From Aliishimia sp045106335 (GTDB lineage: Bacteria > Pseudomonadota > Alphaproteobacteria > Rhodobacterales > Rhodobacteraceae), in the NCBI GenBank assembly GCA_045106335.1, contig JBGCEM010000127.1:1-13696 (forward strand): a stretch of DNA of 13,696 nucleotides. Direction: 5' to 3'. Of this stretch, positions 7,055-13,696 are shown in pieces. The translations under genes and the position numbers were made by a program. The first letter of the stretch is position 1, and every line of letters starts with the position of its first letter. The notes beneath the pieces were generated by a model. That model had not been told where the DNA came from. It searched no databases and saw nothing but the letters and a program-made list of their open reading frames with translations.

Positions 7055-7088
7055 TAGCGTGCTTAGGGAACCGAGGGGTGGCGGTTTG

Positions 7089-8834
7089 ATGCACTATACT
7101 GAAATCAAAAAAACCGACGTATCTGCCAAAGCCGCCAATATGAGCGACTACGACACCGCTTATGCAGAATTTTCGTGGAAGAATGCGCGAAAGCTGATTG
7201 ATGGCCTGCCAGAGGGCGGGTTCAATATTGCTCACGAAGCGATTGAGAGGCATGTGAATGCGGGCCACGGTGACCAGATCGCCTTGAGATGGATCGCAAA
7301 AAACGGTGACCGCACCGATTTCACCTATCAGGAACTGTCCAAACTCTCCAACCGCTTTGCAAATGTTCTGCGCAGCCGCGGACTTGAAAAAGGTGCGCGC
7401 GTTTATTCTCTTCTTGGAAGAACACCTGAACTTTACGTGGCGGCATTGGGAGCATTGAAAGCCGGCTGCATTTTTTGTCCACTTTTTTCCGCTTTCGGTC
7501 CGGAGCCTATTCACTCCCGCATGGAAATTGGGGGGGCCAACGCTTTGGTTACAAGCTCCCGTCTGTACAACCGTAAGATCAAGGCGCTGCGAGACCGCCT
7601 GCCGGACCTGAACACAGTTTTACTGACAGATGGTAAGATTGATGGCTGCGACTCTCTTGCCGCGCTCATGAATGCGGCATCCGATGATTTCAGAACGGAA
7701 AGGATGGAACTGGAAGACAAAGCCCTATTGCATTTCACGTCAGGGACTACCGGCAAGCCGAAAGGTGTCGTCCACGTACATGAAGCCGTTGTCGCGCATC
7801 ACATAACTGGAAGGTTCGCGTTGGACCTAAAGCCCGGCGATAGATACTGGTGTACGGCTGACCCGGGGTGGGTGACAGGTACGTCATATGGCATCATCGC
7901 GCCGCTAACCAACCGCGTTACAATGCTTGTTGATGAAGGCGAATTCGACGTAACACGCTGGTACAAGATACTCGCCGATGAAGCCATAAATGTCTGGTAC
8001 ACAGCCCCGACAGCAATCCGCATGCTGATGAAAGCTGGCAGTGAGGCACCCCGCAGTCATGAATTCCCAGCCTTGCGATTTATGGCGAGCGTTGGCGAGC
8101 CACTCAATCCGGAAGCCGTTGACTGGGGAAACAACGTCTTCGGCATGCCCTTTCACGACAACTGGTGGCAGACCGAAACGGGTGGGATCATGATCAGCAA
8201 TTTTGCGTCAATGACTGTTAAGCCTGGCTCGATGGGCAAACCGCTTCCTGGTATTAAAGCAGGCATCGTTGAGATCCAGGAAAACCACGCGACCGAGGTC
8301 GCAGAACCTATGACAATCGGAGAACTGGCGTTGCGTCCCGGCTGGCCCTCAATGATGCGCGGCTATCTGCATGAAGAAGCGCGCTACCAAAAATGTTTTC
8401 TGGATGGCTGGTATCTCAGTGGTGATCTGGCGATGCGGGATGCTGACGGGTATTTCTGGTTTGTCGGCCGCAGCAATGACCTTATCAAAAGTTCGGGCCA
8501 CCTGATCGGACCGTTCGAAGTCGAAAGCGCCTTGATGGAACATGACGCGGTGGCCGAAGTCGGAGTGATCGGCGTACCGGACGAGACCGCTGGCGAAAGG
8601 GTTAAAGCGTATGTTGCGTTGAAACCCGGCTTTGAGGCTTCTGATGTATTATTGCTGGAATTACTTGGCCATGCGCGCAAAAAGCTTGGCCCGGCGGTCG
8701 CTCCAAAGGAAATAGTATTTCGCAATAACCTGCCCAAAACGCGCAGCGGCAAAATCATGCGACGACTGCTCAAGGCCCGAGAGCTTGGGCTACCCGAAGG
8801 AGACATTTCGACATTGGAAAGCGACGAGCTATGA
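7089..8834 (+). CDS. acsA: AcsA-type acetyl-CoA synthetase (AMP-forming)
   Basis: A 581-residue adenylate-forming enzyme that activates acetate (or a similar short acid) through acetyl-AMP to acetyl-CoA in the cytosol. The ATP-binding loop TSGTTGKPKG is at 217-226. The motif DNWWQTETGG is at 357-366, where the Trp pair is typical of enzymes with a small acyl pocket. The hinge region YFWFVGRSNDLIKSSGH follows, and the catalytic Lys of PKTRSGK is K555. The segments YWCTADPGWVTGT and the tail through LPEGDIS closely resemble Bacillus subtilis AcsA (572 residues), so this is the shorter AcsA type and not the 650-residue Acs. The ATG at 7089 follows AGGGG. First gene of an FNR-boxed operon; its stop overlaps the next start (ATGA). 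Propionate or another short acid is a possible substrate. Confidence 0.9.
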   Translation: MHYTEIKKTDVSAKAANMSDYDTAYAEFSWKNARKLIDGLPEGGFNIAHEAIERHVNAGHGDQIALRWIAKNGDRTDFTYQELSKLSNRFANVLRSRGLEKGARVYSLLGRTPELYVAALGALKAGCIFCPLFSAFGPEPIHSRMEIGGANALVTSSRLYNRKIKALRDRLPDLNTVLLTDGKIDGCDSLAALMNAASDDFRTERMELEDKALLHFTSGTTGKPKGVVHVHEAVVAHHITGRFALDLKPGDRYWCTADPGWVTGTSYGIIAPLTNRVTMLVDEGEFDVTRWYKILADEAINVWYTAPTAIRMLMKAGSEAPRSHEFPALRFMASVGEPLNPEAVDWGNNVFGMPFHDNWWQTETGGIMISNFASMTVKPGSMGKPLPGIKAGIVEIQENHATEVAEPMTIGELALRPGWPSMMRGYLHEEARYQKCFLDGWYLSGDLAMRDADGYFWFVGRSNDLIKSSGHLIGPFEVESALMEHDAVAEVGVIGVPDETAGERVKAYVALKPGFEASDVLLLELLGHARKKLGPAVAPKEIVFRNNLPKTRSGKIMRRLLKARELGLPEGDISTLESDEL

Positions 8835-10834
8835 CAGTATCTACTTTAAAGCCGCGGCTAGACCATGAACATGTGCGTGAACTGCTGAAGGGCATGATCC
8901 GCATCAGGCGTTTCGAAGACAAATGCGCCGAATTGTATAGCAAGGAGAAAATTCGTGGTTTCTTGCACCTGTATGATGGCGAAGAGGCCATTGCCACGGG
9001 CATAATTCCGCTGTTGGCCGAAAAAGACCGCGTGGTAGCCACCTACCGCGAACACGGTCAGGCATTGGCTCGCGGCATTCCGATGGGCAGTGTTCTGGCC
9101 GAAATGTATGGCAAGGCCGAGGGTTGTGCGGGAGGTCGCGGTGGCTCTATGCATTTATTCAGTCATGAGCATAATTTTTATGGCGGCAATGCAATCGTGG
9201 GTGGCGGGCTACCAATGGCCGTCGGCTTGGGGTTGGCAGACCGATTAACTCAAAATGACGCGGTCACCGCTTGCTTTTTTGGTGAAGGTGCTGTGGCAGA
9301 AGGCGAGTTTCACGAAAGTCTCAATCTTGCGGTGCTGTGGGATATACCTGTTCTCTTTGTCTGCGAGAATAACGGCTATGCGATGGGAACTGCACTAGAG
9401 TTGTCAGAATCCCAGGTCGACATCAGTGCAAAAGCAGGCTGCTACGGCATTGAAAGCGAAAGCGTTGACGGGATGGATGTTGTCGCAGTTGAAGCCGCGG
9501 CACGGCGTGCGCTCAAATATATTGCCGATACCGGAAAGCCCTATTTCATCGAATGTCGTACCTACAGGTTCCGCGCCCATTCACTATTCGACGCACAGCT
9601 TTATCGTTCCAAGGATGAGGTGGCAGAATGGCGCAAAAAAGGACCCATATTGCGTTTCCAAACATGGCTGGAAGAAAGCGGTCTACTTCATTCCGATGAG
9701 GTCTCCAAAGTAATCGTAGAAGTCGATGAAGAAATTGCTGATGCAGTAACATATGCAGAAGCCGCAACCGACGAGCCTGTAGAGAACTTGAACCGGTTTG
9801 TGCTGTCTCCTGACCGTCCCGAAGCACCTGTTCCAATTGCTTCATCAAAATTCGTCAAGACCACCTATCGCGAGGCAGTAAGGGCGGGCATCGTCGACGC
9901 GTTGAACCGTGATACTCGTGTGTTTCTGATGGGAGAAGACGTCGGGCACTATGGCGGGTGTTATGCCGTAAGCAAAGGCCTGTTGGATCAATTCGGCCCG
10001 GATCGCATCCGAGACACACCCTTGTCAGAATCCGGTTTTACCGGCGCAGGCATTGGGGCTGCCATTGCCGGTATGCGCCCGATTGTAGAGGTCATGACCG
10101 TGAACTTCTCTCTTCTGGCCTTGGACCAGATTCTAAACACCGCCGCCACTCTGCGGCACATGTCCAACAATCAGTTTGGCGTTCCAGTTGTGATCCGAAT
10201 GGCAACGGGAGCCGGCAAGCAGCTGGCAGCCCAGCACTCGCATTCGCTGGAAGGCTGGTATGCCCACATTCCCGGTCTGCGTGTGCTGGCGCCGGCCACC
10301 ATGGAAGATGCGCGCGGCATGTTGTGGACGGCGCTTGAAGATCCTGATCCAGTGCTGATTTTCGAGAATGTCATGCTTTACAACAAGGAAGGTGAAATCG
10401 GCGACAACGCAGGGCCAGTGGACATCGACCGCGCGGCGGTGCGGCGAGAAGGAACTGATGTCTCCCTGATCACCTACGGCGGATCGCTCTTCAAAACGCT
10501 GGAAGCAGCCGAGCAACTTGAAACAGAAAGCATATCCTCAGAAGTCATCGACCTGCGCAGTTTGCGACCACTGGACATGGACACCGTGATCGCATCAGTC
10601 TCAAAGACTAGACGCGCAGTTGTCATTGATGAAGGATGGAAAAGCGGAAGTCTTTCCGCCGAGATCGGCATGCGGCTGGCCGAAGAGGCTTTCTTTGAAC
10701 TCGATGCTCCTTTGGCACGTGTTTGCAGCGAAGAAGTCCCGATCCCCTACGCGCAACATTTGGAACAAGCCGCGATACCCCAGACATTCAAGATAATTGA
10801 AACGGTGCGAAAGCTCATGCAGGTAAAACCATGA
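8831..10834 (+). CDS. Fused E1 alpha-beta 2-oxoacid dehydrogenase (pyruvate/acetoin type)
   Basis: A 667-residue protein joining both E1 subunits of a thiamine-diphosphate dehydrogenase in one chain. The alpha part spans about 1-325. It has the cofactor motif GEG (151-153) to NNGY (180-183), with Glu where GDG is usual, and a loop RAHSLFDA (248-255) in place of the common RGHSxxDP. The beta part spans about 340-667. It has MGEDVGHYGG (from 367), DTPLSESGF, EVMTVNF and the QHSHS motif with H469. It should decarboxylate pyruvate or cleave acetoin and pass the two-carbon unit to the E2 lipoyl group. The closest classes are pyruvate dehydrogenase and acetoin dehydrogenase; branched-chain oxoacids are less likely. 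Start and stop codons overlap both neighbours, implying translational coupling. Confidence 0.88.
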   Translation: MTVSTLKPRLDHEHVRELLKGMIRIRRFEDKCAELYSKEKIRGFLHLYDGEEAIATGIIPLLAEKDRVVATYREHGQALARGIPMGSVLAEMYGKAEGCAGGRGGSMHLFSHEHNFYGGNAIVGGGLPMAVGLGLADRLTQNDAVTACFFGEGAVAEGEFHESLNLAVLWDIPVLFVCENNGYAMGTALELSESQVDISAKAGCYGIESESVDGMDVVAVEAAARRALKYIADTGKPYFIECRTYRFRAHSLFDAQLYRSKDEVAEWRKKGPILRFQTWLEESGLLHSDEVSKVIVEVDEEIADAVTYAEAATDEPVENLNRFVLSPDRPEAPVPIASSKFVKTTYREAVRAGIVDALNRDTRVFLMGEDVGHYGGCYAVSKGLLDQFGPDRIRDTPLSESGFTGAGIGAAIAGMRPIVEVMTVNFSLLALDQILNTAATLRHMSNNQFGVPVVIRMATGAGKQLAAQHSHSLEGWYAHIPGLRVLAPATMEDARGMLWTALEDPDPVLIFENVMLYNKEGEIGDNAGPVDIDRAAVRREGTDVSLITYGGSLFKTLEAAEQLETESISSEVIDLRSLRPLDMDTVIASVSKTRRAVVIDEGWKSGSLSAEIGMRLAEEAFFELDAPLARVCSEEVPIPYAQHLEQAAIPQTFKIIETVRKLMQVKP

Positions 10835-12102
10835 GCGCATTTCTTATGCCATCTCTTGGCGCAGATATGGAGGCAGGAACTTTGGTAGAACAACTCGTGA
10901 GTCCTGGTAACGCGGTGAGACACGGTGACATTATCGCCGCCGTGGAAACGCAGAAGGGCGTGATCGAAATTGAAGCCTTTGAGGACGGTATCCTTGAAGA
11001 ATGGTTGGTGGAGCTTGGAACAGAAGTGCCCGTTGGCACACCACTGGCAAACATCAAAGTGGACGATGTGTCTCCGACACAGGAACTTTCCGACTGCCAA
11101 AACGATCCGGAGCCGGGAAAACCCGAAGCACCACAACCGCAGGACCCTGCCCCGTCGCCCAGTCAGCCTGAAGACCCGGCGCCTTGTGACCCATCACCAC
11201 AACCGCCGGGTCCCGAAGTTCCCACGCCTCAATTTCCAGAACCCGAAATTCAGAGAGCGAAAGTCGCGGCGCGCAGTTCAACCACAGAAGGAAAGCAACG
11301 TTTGCTGATTACACCGGCAGCCCGGCGACTAGCGGCGCAATCGGGTATCGATTTGCATTCGATCACAGCGAAAAGCCATGGAATCCCTATAGGCAGAGCG
11401 GATATCGCTGCAATAGCTAAACCAATTCGCCCCGAACCTCTGAGTGACATGCGCAGCGCGATTGCGGCAGCCATGTCGCGATCAAAACGGGAAATCCCGC
11501 ATTATTATCTGTCCCATCAGGCTGACCTTACCAACACAGATGCTTTTTTAACAGAAACAAACAAAAATCGCCCGCCGCAAAACCGGCTCCTGCTCGGCGC
11601 GCTTTACCTTAGGGCGGTTTCATTAGCCGCAAAAAAAGTTCCGGAAATGAACGGTCATTTTCAGGAAGATCGCTTCCAAGCCAGCCAGGATATCAACGTG
11701 GGGCTGGCCATAAGTCTGCGCGGCGGTGGACTGGTTGCCCCGGCCATCCTGAAGACTGACACGATGCAGCTAGACGATCTTATGAAAGAAATGAGCGATC
11801 TTGTCGCAAGGGTTCGCGCAGGACGGTTCAGGTCGCGCGAGTTGTCGGACGCAACAATTACGCTGACCAGCCTTGGAGATCGTGCGGTCAGCCAGATTTT
11901 CGGTGTCATCTACCCACCGCAGGTTGCAATCGTTGGCATTGGAACCCCAGTTCTCCGGCCTTGGGTGCATGAAGGCAAGATTGTACCACGCCTGATCGCC
12001 GATATTACACTCGCAGCCGATCACCGTGTAAGTGACGGACGCCGCGGCGCATTGTTCCTGAAAACAATCGCGGATAGCCTGTTCACACCGGAAACGCTAT
12101 GA
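10831..12102 (+). CDS. Dihydrolipoamide acyltransferase (E2) with one lipoyl domain
   Basis: A 423-residue E2 core subunit. Its single lipoyl domain (about 1-78) carries the lipoylation Lys K42 in ETQKG (ETDKA is commoner). A long Pro-rich flexible linker (about 79-148) follows, then a peripheral subunit-binding domain (about 160-198, ITPAARRLA to IGRADIAAIAK). The catalytic acyltransferase domain (about 205-423) has the active-site DHRVSDG at 397-403 (H398, D402). It accepts the acetyl group from E1 on lipoate and normally transfers it to CoA. The binding domain implies docking of E1 and an E3, but no E3 gene is in the window. Its start overlaps the E1 stop, and its stop overlaps the carrier protein start. 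Confidence 0.92.
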   Translation: MSAFLMPSLGADMEAGTLVEQLVSPGNAVRHGDIIAAVETQKGVIEIEAFEDGILEEWLVELGTEVPVGTPLANIKVDDVSPTQELSDCQNDPEPGKPEAPQPQDPAPSPSQPEDPAPCDPSPQPPGPEVPTPQFPEPEIQRAKVAARSSTTEGKQRLLITPAARRLAAQSGIDLHSITAKSHGIPIGRADIAAIAKPIRPEPLSDMRSAIAAAMSRSKREIPHYYLSHQADLTNTDAFLTETNKNRPPQNRLLLGALYLRAVSLAAKKVPEMNGHFQEDRFQASQDINVGLAISLRGGGLVAPAILKTDTMQLDDLMKEMSDLVARVRAGRFRSRELSDATITLTSLGDRAVSQIFGVIYPPQVAIVGIGTPVLRPWVHEGKIVPRLIADITLAADHRVSDGRRGALFLKTIADSLFTPETL

Positions 12103-12344
12103 CAGACCAGGATGTATCCAAAGCAGTGGCAGAGGAATTATACCGGATCGCGCCGGATGTCTCCGCCGACGATATTGATCCCACTGCCGACCTGCGGGAT
12201 GAATTCGAGATAGATTCCATGGATTTTCTGACGCTGGTGACGGCTCTTGGAAATCGCTTCACCCTCGACATGCCCGAGGCGGATTACCCAAAGATGCGAA
12301 GCTTTGATGATCTTGTGAAGTATCTGCGGGCCAATATCGCGTGA
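12099..12344 (+). CDS. Stand-alone acyl carrier protein
   Basis: An 81-residue acidic helical protein of the acyl/peptidyl carrier family. The phosphopantetheine attachment Ser is S40 in EIDSMDF (DSL is the commoner form). The upstream D-DIDPTADL segment is typical of the first helix and loop. It carries acyl groups as thioesters on a phosphopantetheine arm. It overlaps the E2 stop by ATGA and is therefore the last member of the acsA-E1-E2 operon, not part of a fatty-acid synthesis cluster (no fabD, fabG or fabF nearby). An acyl acceptor or donor role linked to the dehydrogenase complex is inferred. Confidence 0.9.
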   Translation: MTDQDVSKAVAEELYRIAPDVSADDIDPTADLRDEFEIDSMDFLTLVTALGNRFTLDMPEADYPKMRSFDDLVKYLRANIA

Positions 12345-12843
12345 GCGCGGTGTAGGTCTTATTAGCATAACAACTTACCACATCAGATATGCGGCGAGGC
12401 CCTTTAACAATAAAACATGGCCAACCTTCGGCTAGTCTTTTTTCGTTAAGGCTGACCTGCCCCCCGAGGCTCCCTCAACCGAAAAATCACGGCCTGAAAA
12501 TCCAACTTAACTTGTTGAAAATCATCATGACGCACTTTGCGAACTATTTGCCGTAATACGAATGGGGAAATTTTTGACATTACCAACACTTCGACAGCCT
12601 GGCTTTCTAGTATTACTTTTCCAAGTCCCTCCGCCCAGGCGAGTCCATTATGATGAGGTCACTGCCTTCTCATTCAGCAGCCTGACGAGTTTTTGGGGCA
12701 CTCGGTTCTGGGAAGTGGTGGTCAAGCAAAAAGCGAAAGAGTGATGGCAATCAGTACGGTTCAGAGAGGCCAGATTTTGAAGTGTACGTATGCGACGTAA
12801 GATCGGTCTACCAACTACTTTAATAACCGTTTAGCATTTTGTT
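12345..12843. other. 499-bp gap without a convincing gene
   Basis: No recognisable protein was found on either strand. A 60-codon frame at 12562-12744 has no ribosome-binding site or known motif. The gap holds a probable operon terminator (12418-12443), a C-rich tract (about 12458-12466), and a degenerate 8/10 FNR-like sequence, TTGAAAATCATCAT, at 12515-12528, too far from the next gene to call a promoter. Confidence 0.6.
12418..12443 (+). terminator. Possible rho-independent terminator of the acsA operon
   Basis: TGGCC and GGCTA (12418-12422 and 12430-12434) can form a 5-bp stem with one G-T pair and a 7-base loop. Six Ts follow at 12438-12443. It lies about 75 bp after the carrier protein stop. 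The short stem makes the call tentative. Confidence 0.4.
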
Positions 12844-13696
12844 ATGTCTTGGTCCTTTTCAATCGGCCGGGTTTTCGGCTCTGAACTTCGCATCCACGCC
12901 ACTTTCTTTTTGTTGCTCGCTTGGATTGGAACAGCCACTTGGCTGTCAGATGGTCTTGAAGCAGCCTTGGTCAGTATTTTGTTCGTGTTGGCTTTATTTT
13001 CCTGCGTTGTTGCGCATGAGTTTGGTCATGCGCTGATGGCACGTCGCTACGGCGTACGCACACCGGACATTACCCTTTTGCCCATTGGGGGGATGGCACG
13101 ACTTGAACGGATCCCCGAAAACCCACGTGAGGAAATCGCCGTCGCCGTGGCAGGGCCCGCCGTGAACATTGCTATCTGGCTCGTTCTGGTTGTCATTTTT
13201 GGGGTTAAAGGGAATCCATCTGCGCTGTTTTCATTGGACGAGGCAGGCCAGGGATTTTTTGAAAGGCTTGCCGCGGTAAATCTATTCCTTGTGATCTTCA
13301 ATATGATTCCAGCGTTCCCAATGGATGGAGGTCGCGTCTTTCGTGCAGCTCTTTCAGGTGCAGTGGGGCGTGTCCGCGCGACTCGTATTGCTGCTCATGC
13401 TGGTCAACTATTCGCGTTTCTCTTTGGATATCTTGGGCTAGTGAGCGGAAACCCTATTCTGCTTCTCATCGCAATTTTTGTTTTTATGGCCGCAATGGCG
13501 GAGAACTCAAATGTACAACTGCACGGCTTGATGAAGGGAGTAATGGCCCGCGATGCTATGATTACAACTTTTGAAACCCTGAAGCCGGGCGACTCACTCA
13601 AATCTGCTGAGATGTCTTTACTACGAACCACACAATCTGAATTTCCAGTTCTGAATCTTGATGGCTCGCTGGCTGGATTTCTGACCAAGTCCGATA
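12844..13696 (+). CDS. Site-2 protease family (M50) metalloprotease with CBS domain (3' end cut by window edge)
   Basis: 284 codons are visible. This is an integral membrane zinc protease of the rhomboid-independent S2P class with several hydrophobic helices. The zinc-binding motif is HEFGH (58-62), with E59 as the catalytic base, and the third ligand D161 lies in NMIPAFPMDGGR. After the last helix (about residue 222) a cytosolic CBS domain begins near 235 (VMARDAM onward) and runs off the window; CBS domains commonly sense adenine nucleotides. The role is regulated cleavage of membrane or exported proteins; the substrate is unknown. The ATG at 12844 is the only start after an in-frame TAG at 12832. 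The ribosome-binding site is poor. A weak TTTAAT-like -10 lies about 20-25 bp upstream, but no FNR box at the usual distance. Confidence 0.9.
   Translation, partial: MSWSFSIGRVFGSELRIHATFFLLLAWIGTATWLSDGLEAALVSILFVLALFSCVVAHEFGHALMARRYGVRTPDITLLPIGGMARLERIPENPREEIAVAVAGPAVNIAIWLVLVVIFGVKGNPSALFSLDEAGQGFFERLAAVNLFLVIFNMIPAFPMDGGRVFRAALSGAVGRVRATRIAAHAGQLFAFLFGYLGLVSGNPILLLIAIFVFMAAMAENSNVQLHGLMKGVMARDAMITTFETLKPGDSLKSAEMSLLRTTQSEFPVLNLDGSLAGFLTKSD

Larger units (their letters stand above)
6648..7088. other. 441-bp divergent regulatory region between Hsp20 and acsA
   Basis: No credible coding region is seen. An open frame on the plus strand across most of this gap lacks a ribosome-binding site and any recognisable protein. 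The two ends each carry an FNR-type box near the outward-facing gene. The middle (about 6740-7000) has no recognised element. Confidence 0.7.

Noticed and set aside
11065..11275. Pro-rich stretch in E2 as a frameshift or low-quality region
   Set aside because: The frame stays open on both sides, and Pro-rich linkers between lipoyl and binding domains are normal in E2 proteins.
12562..12744. 60-codon open frame before the protease gene
   Set aside because: No ribosome-binding site, no recognisable family and biased residue content; probably chance.

Overview
The window looks like the chromosome or a large replicon of a Gram-negative bacterium, most likely an alphaproteobacterium. This is inference, based on moderate GC, palindromes of the FNR/FnrL type (TTGAT-N4-ATCAA), exported class I c-type cytochromes and an aldose-dehydrogenase-like SDR resembling the Caulobacter xylose dehydrogenase. 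I cannot name a genus. No rRNA, tRNA, CRISPR array or intact mobile element was seen.

Layout. Positions 1-316 (minus) hold the 5' part of a small exported monohaem cytochrome c. Positions 562-3400 hold a sugar or hydroxy-acid oxidoreductase trio: an aldo/keto reductase (plus), an aldose-1-dehydrogenase-like SDR (minus), and a 3-hydroxyisobutyrate-dehydrogenase-like enzyme (plus) divergent from the SDR. Positions 3589-4371 encode a ZIP metal transporter. It converges on a second small cytochrome c (4420-4827, minus), a paralogue of the first. Next on the minus strand come a PfkB-type phosphofructokinase (5102-6037) and an Hsp20 chaperone (6144-6647). A 441-bp divergent promoter region follows. 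Positions 7089-12344 carry a tightly overlapping four-gene plus-strand operon: AcsA-type acetyl-CoA synthetase, fused E1 alpha-beta 2-oxoacid dehydrogenase, lipoyl E2 acyltransferase, and a stand-alone acyl carrier protein. After a 499-bp gap with no convincing gene, a site-2 protease with a C-terminal CBS domain (12844 onward) runs off the right edge.

How it fits together. Three FNR-type boxes (one perfect, two 9/10) sit 56-68 bp upstream of the start codons of the first cytochrome, Hsp20 and acsA. For the cytochrome and acsA, a good -10 hexamer lies exactly where a class II FNR promoter needs it. The window therefore reads as an oxygen-limitation island: electron carriers, a glycolytic kinase, a small heat-shock chaperone, a membrane protease and an unusual acetyl-unit module switched on together at low oxygen. 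The most notable part is the acsA-E1-E2-ACP operon. It has no E3 in view and ends in an acyl carrier protein, which raises the possibility that the acyl group goes to a carrier protein instead of, or as well as, free CoA. The sugar-oxidoreductase trio has no FNR box of its own and may be an unrelated insertion between the two cytochrome genes.
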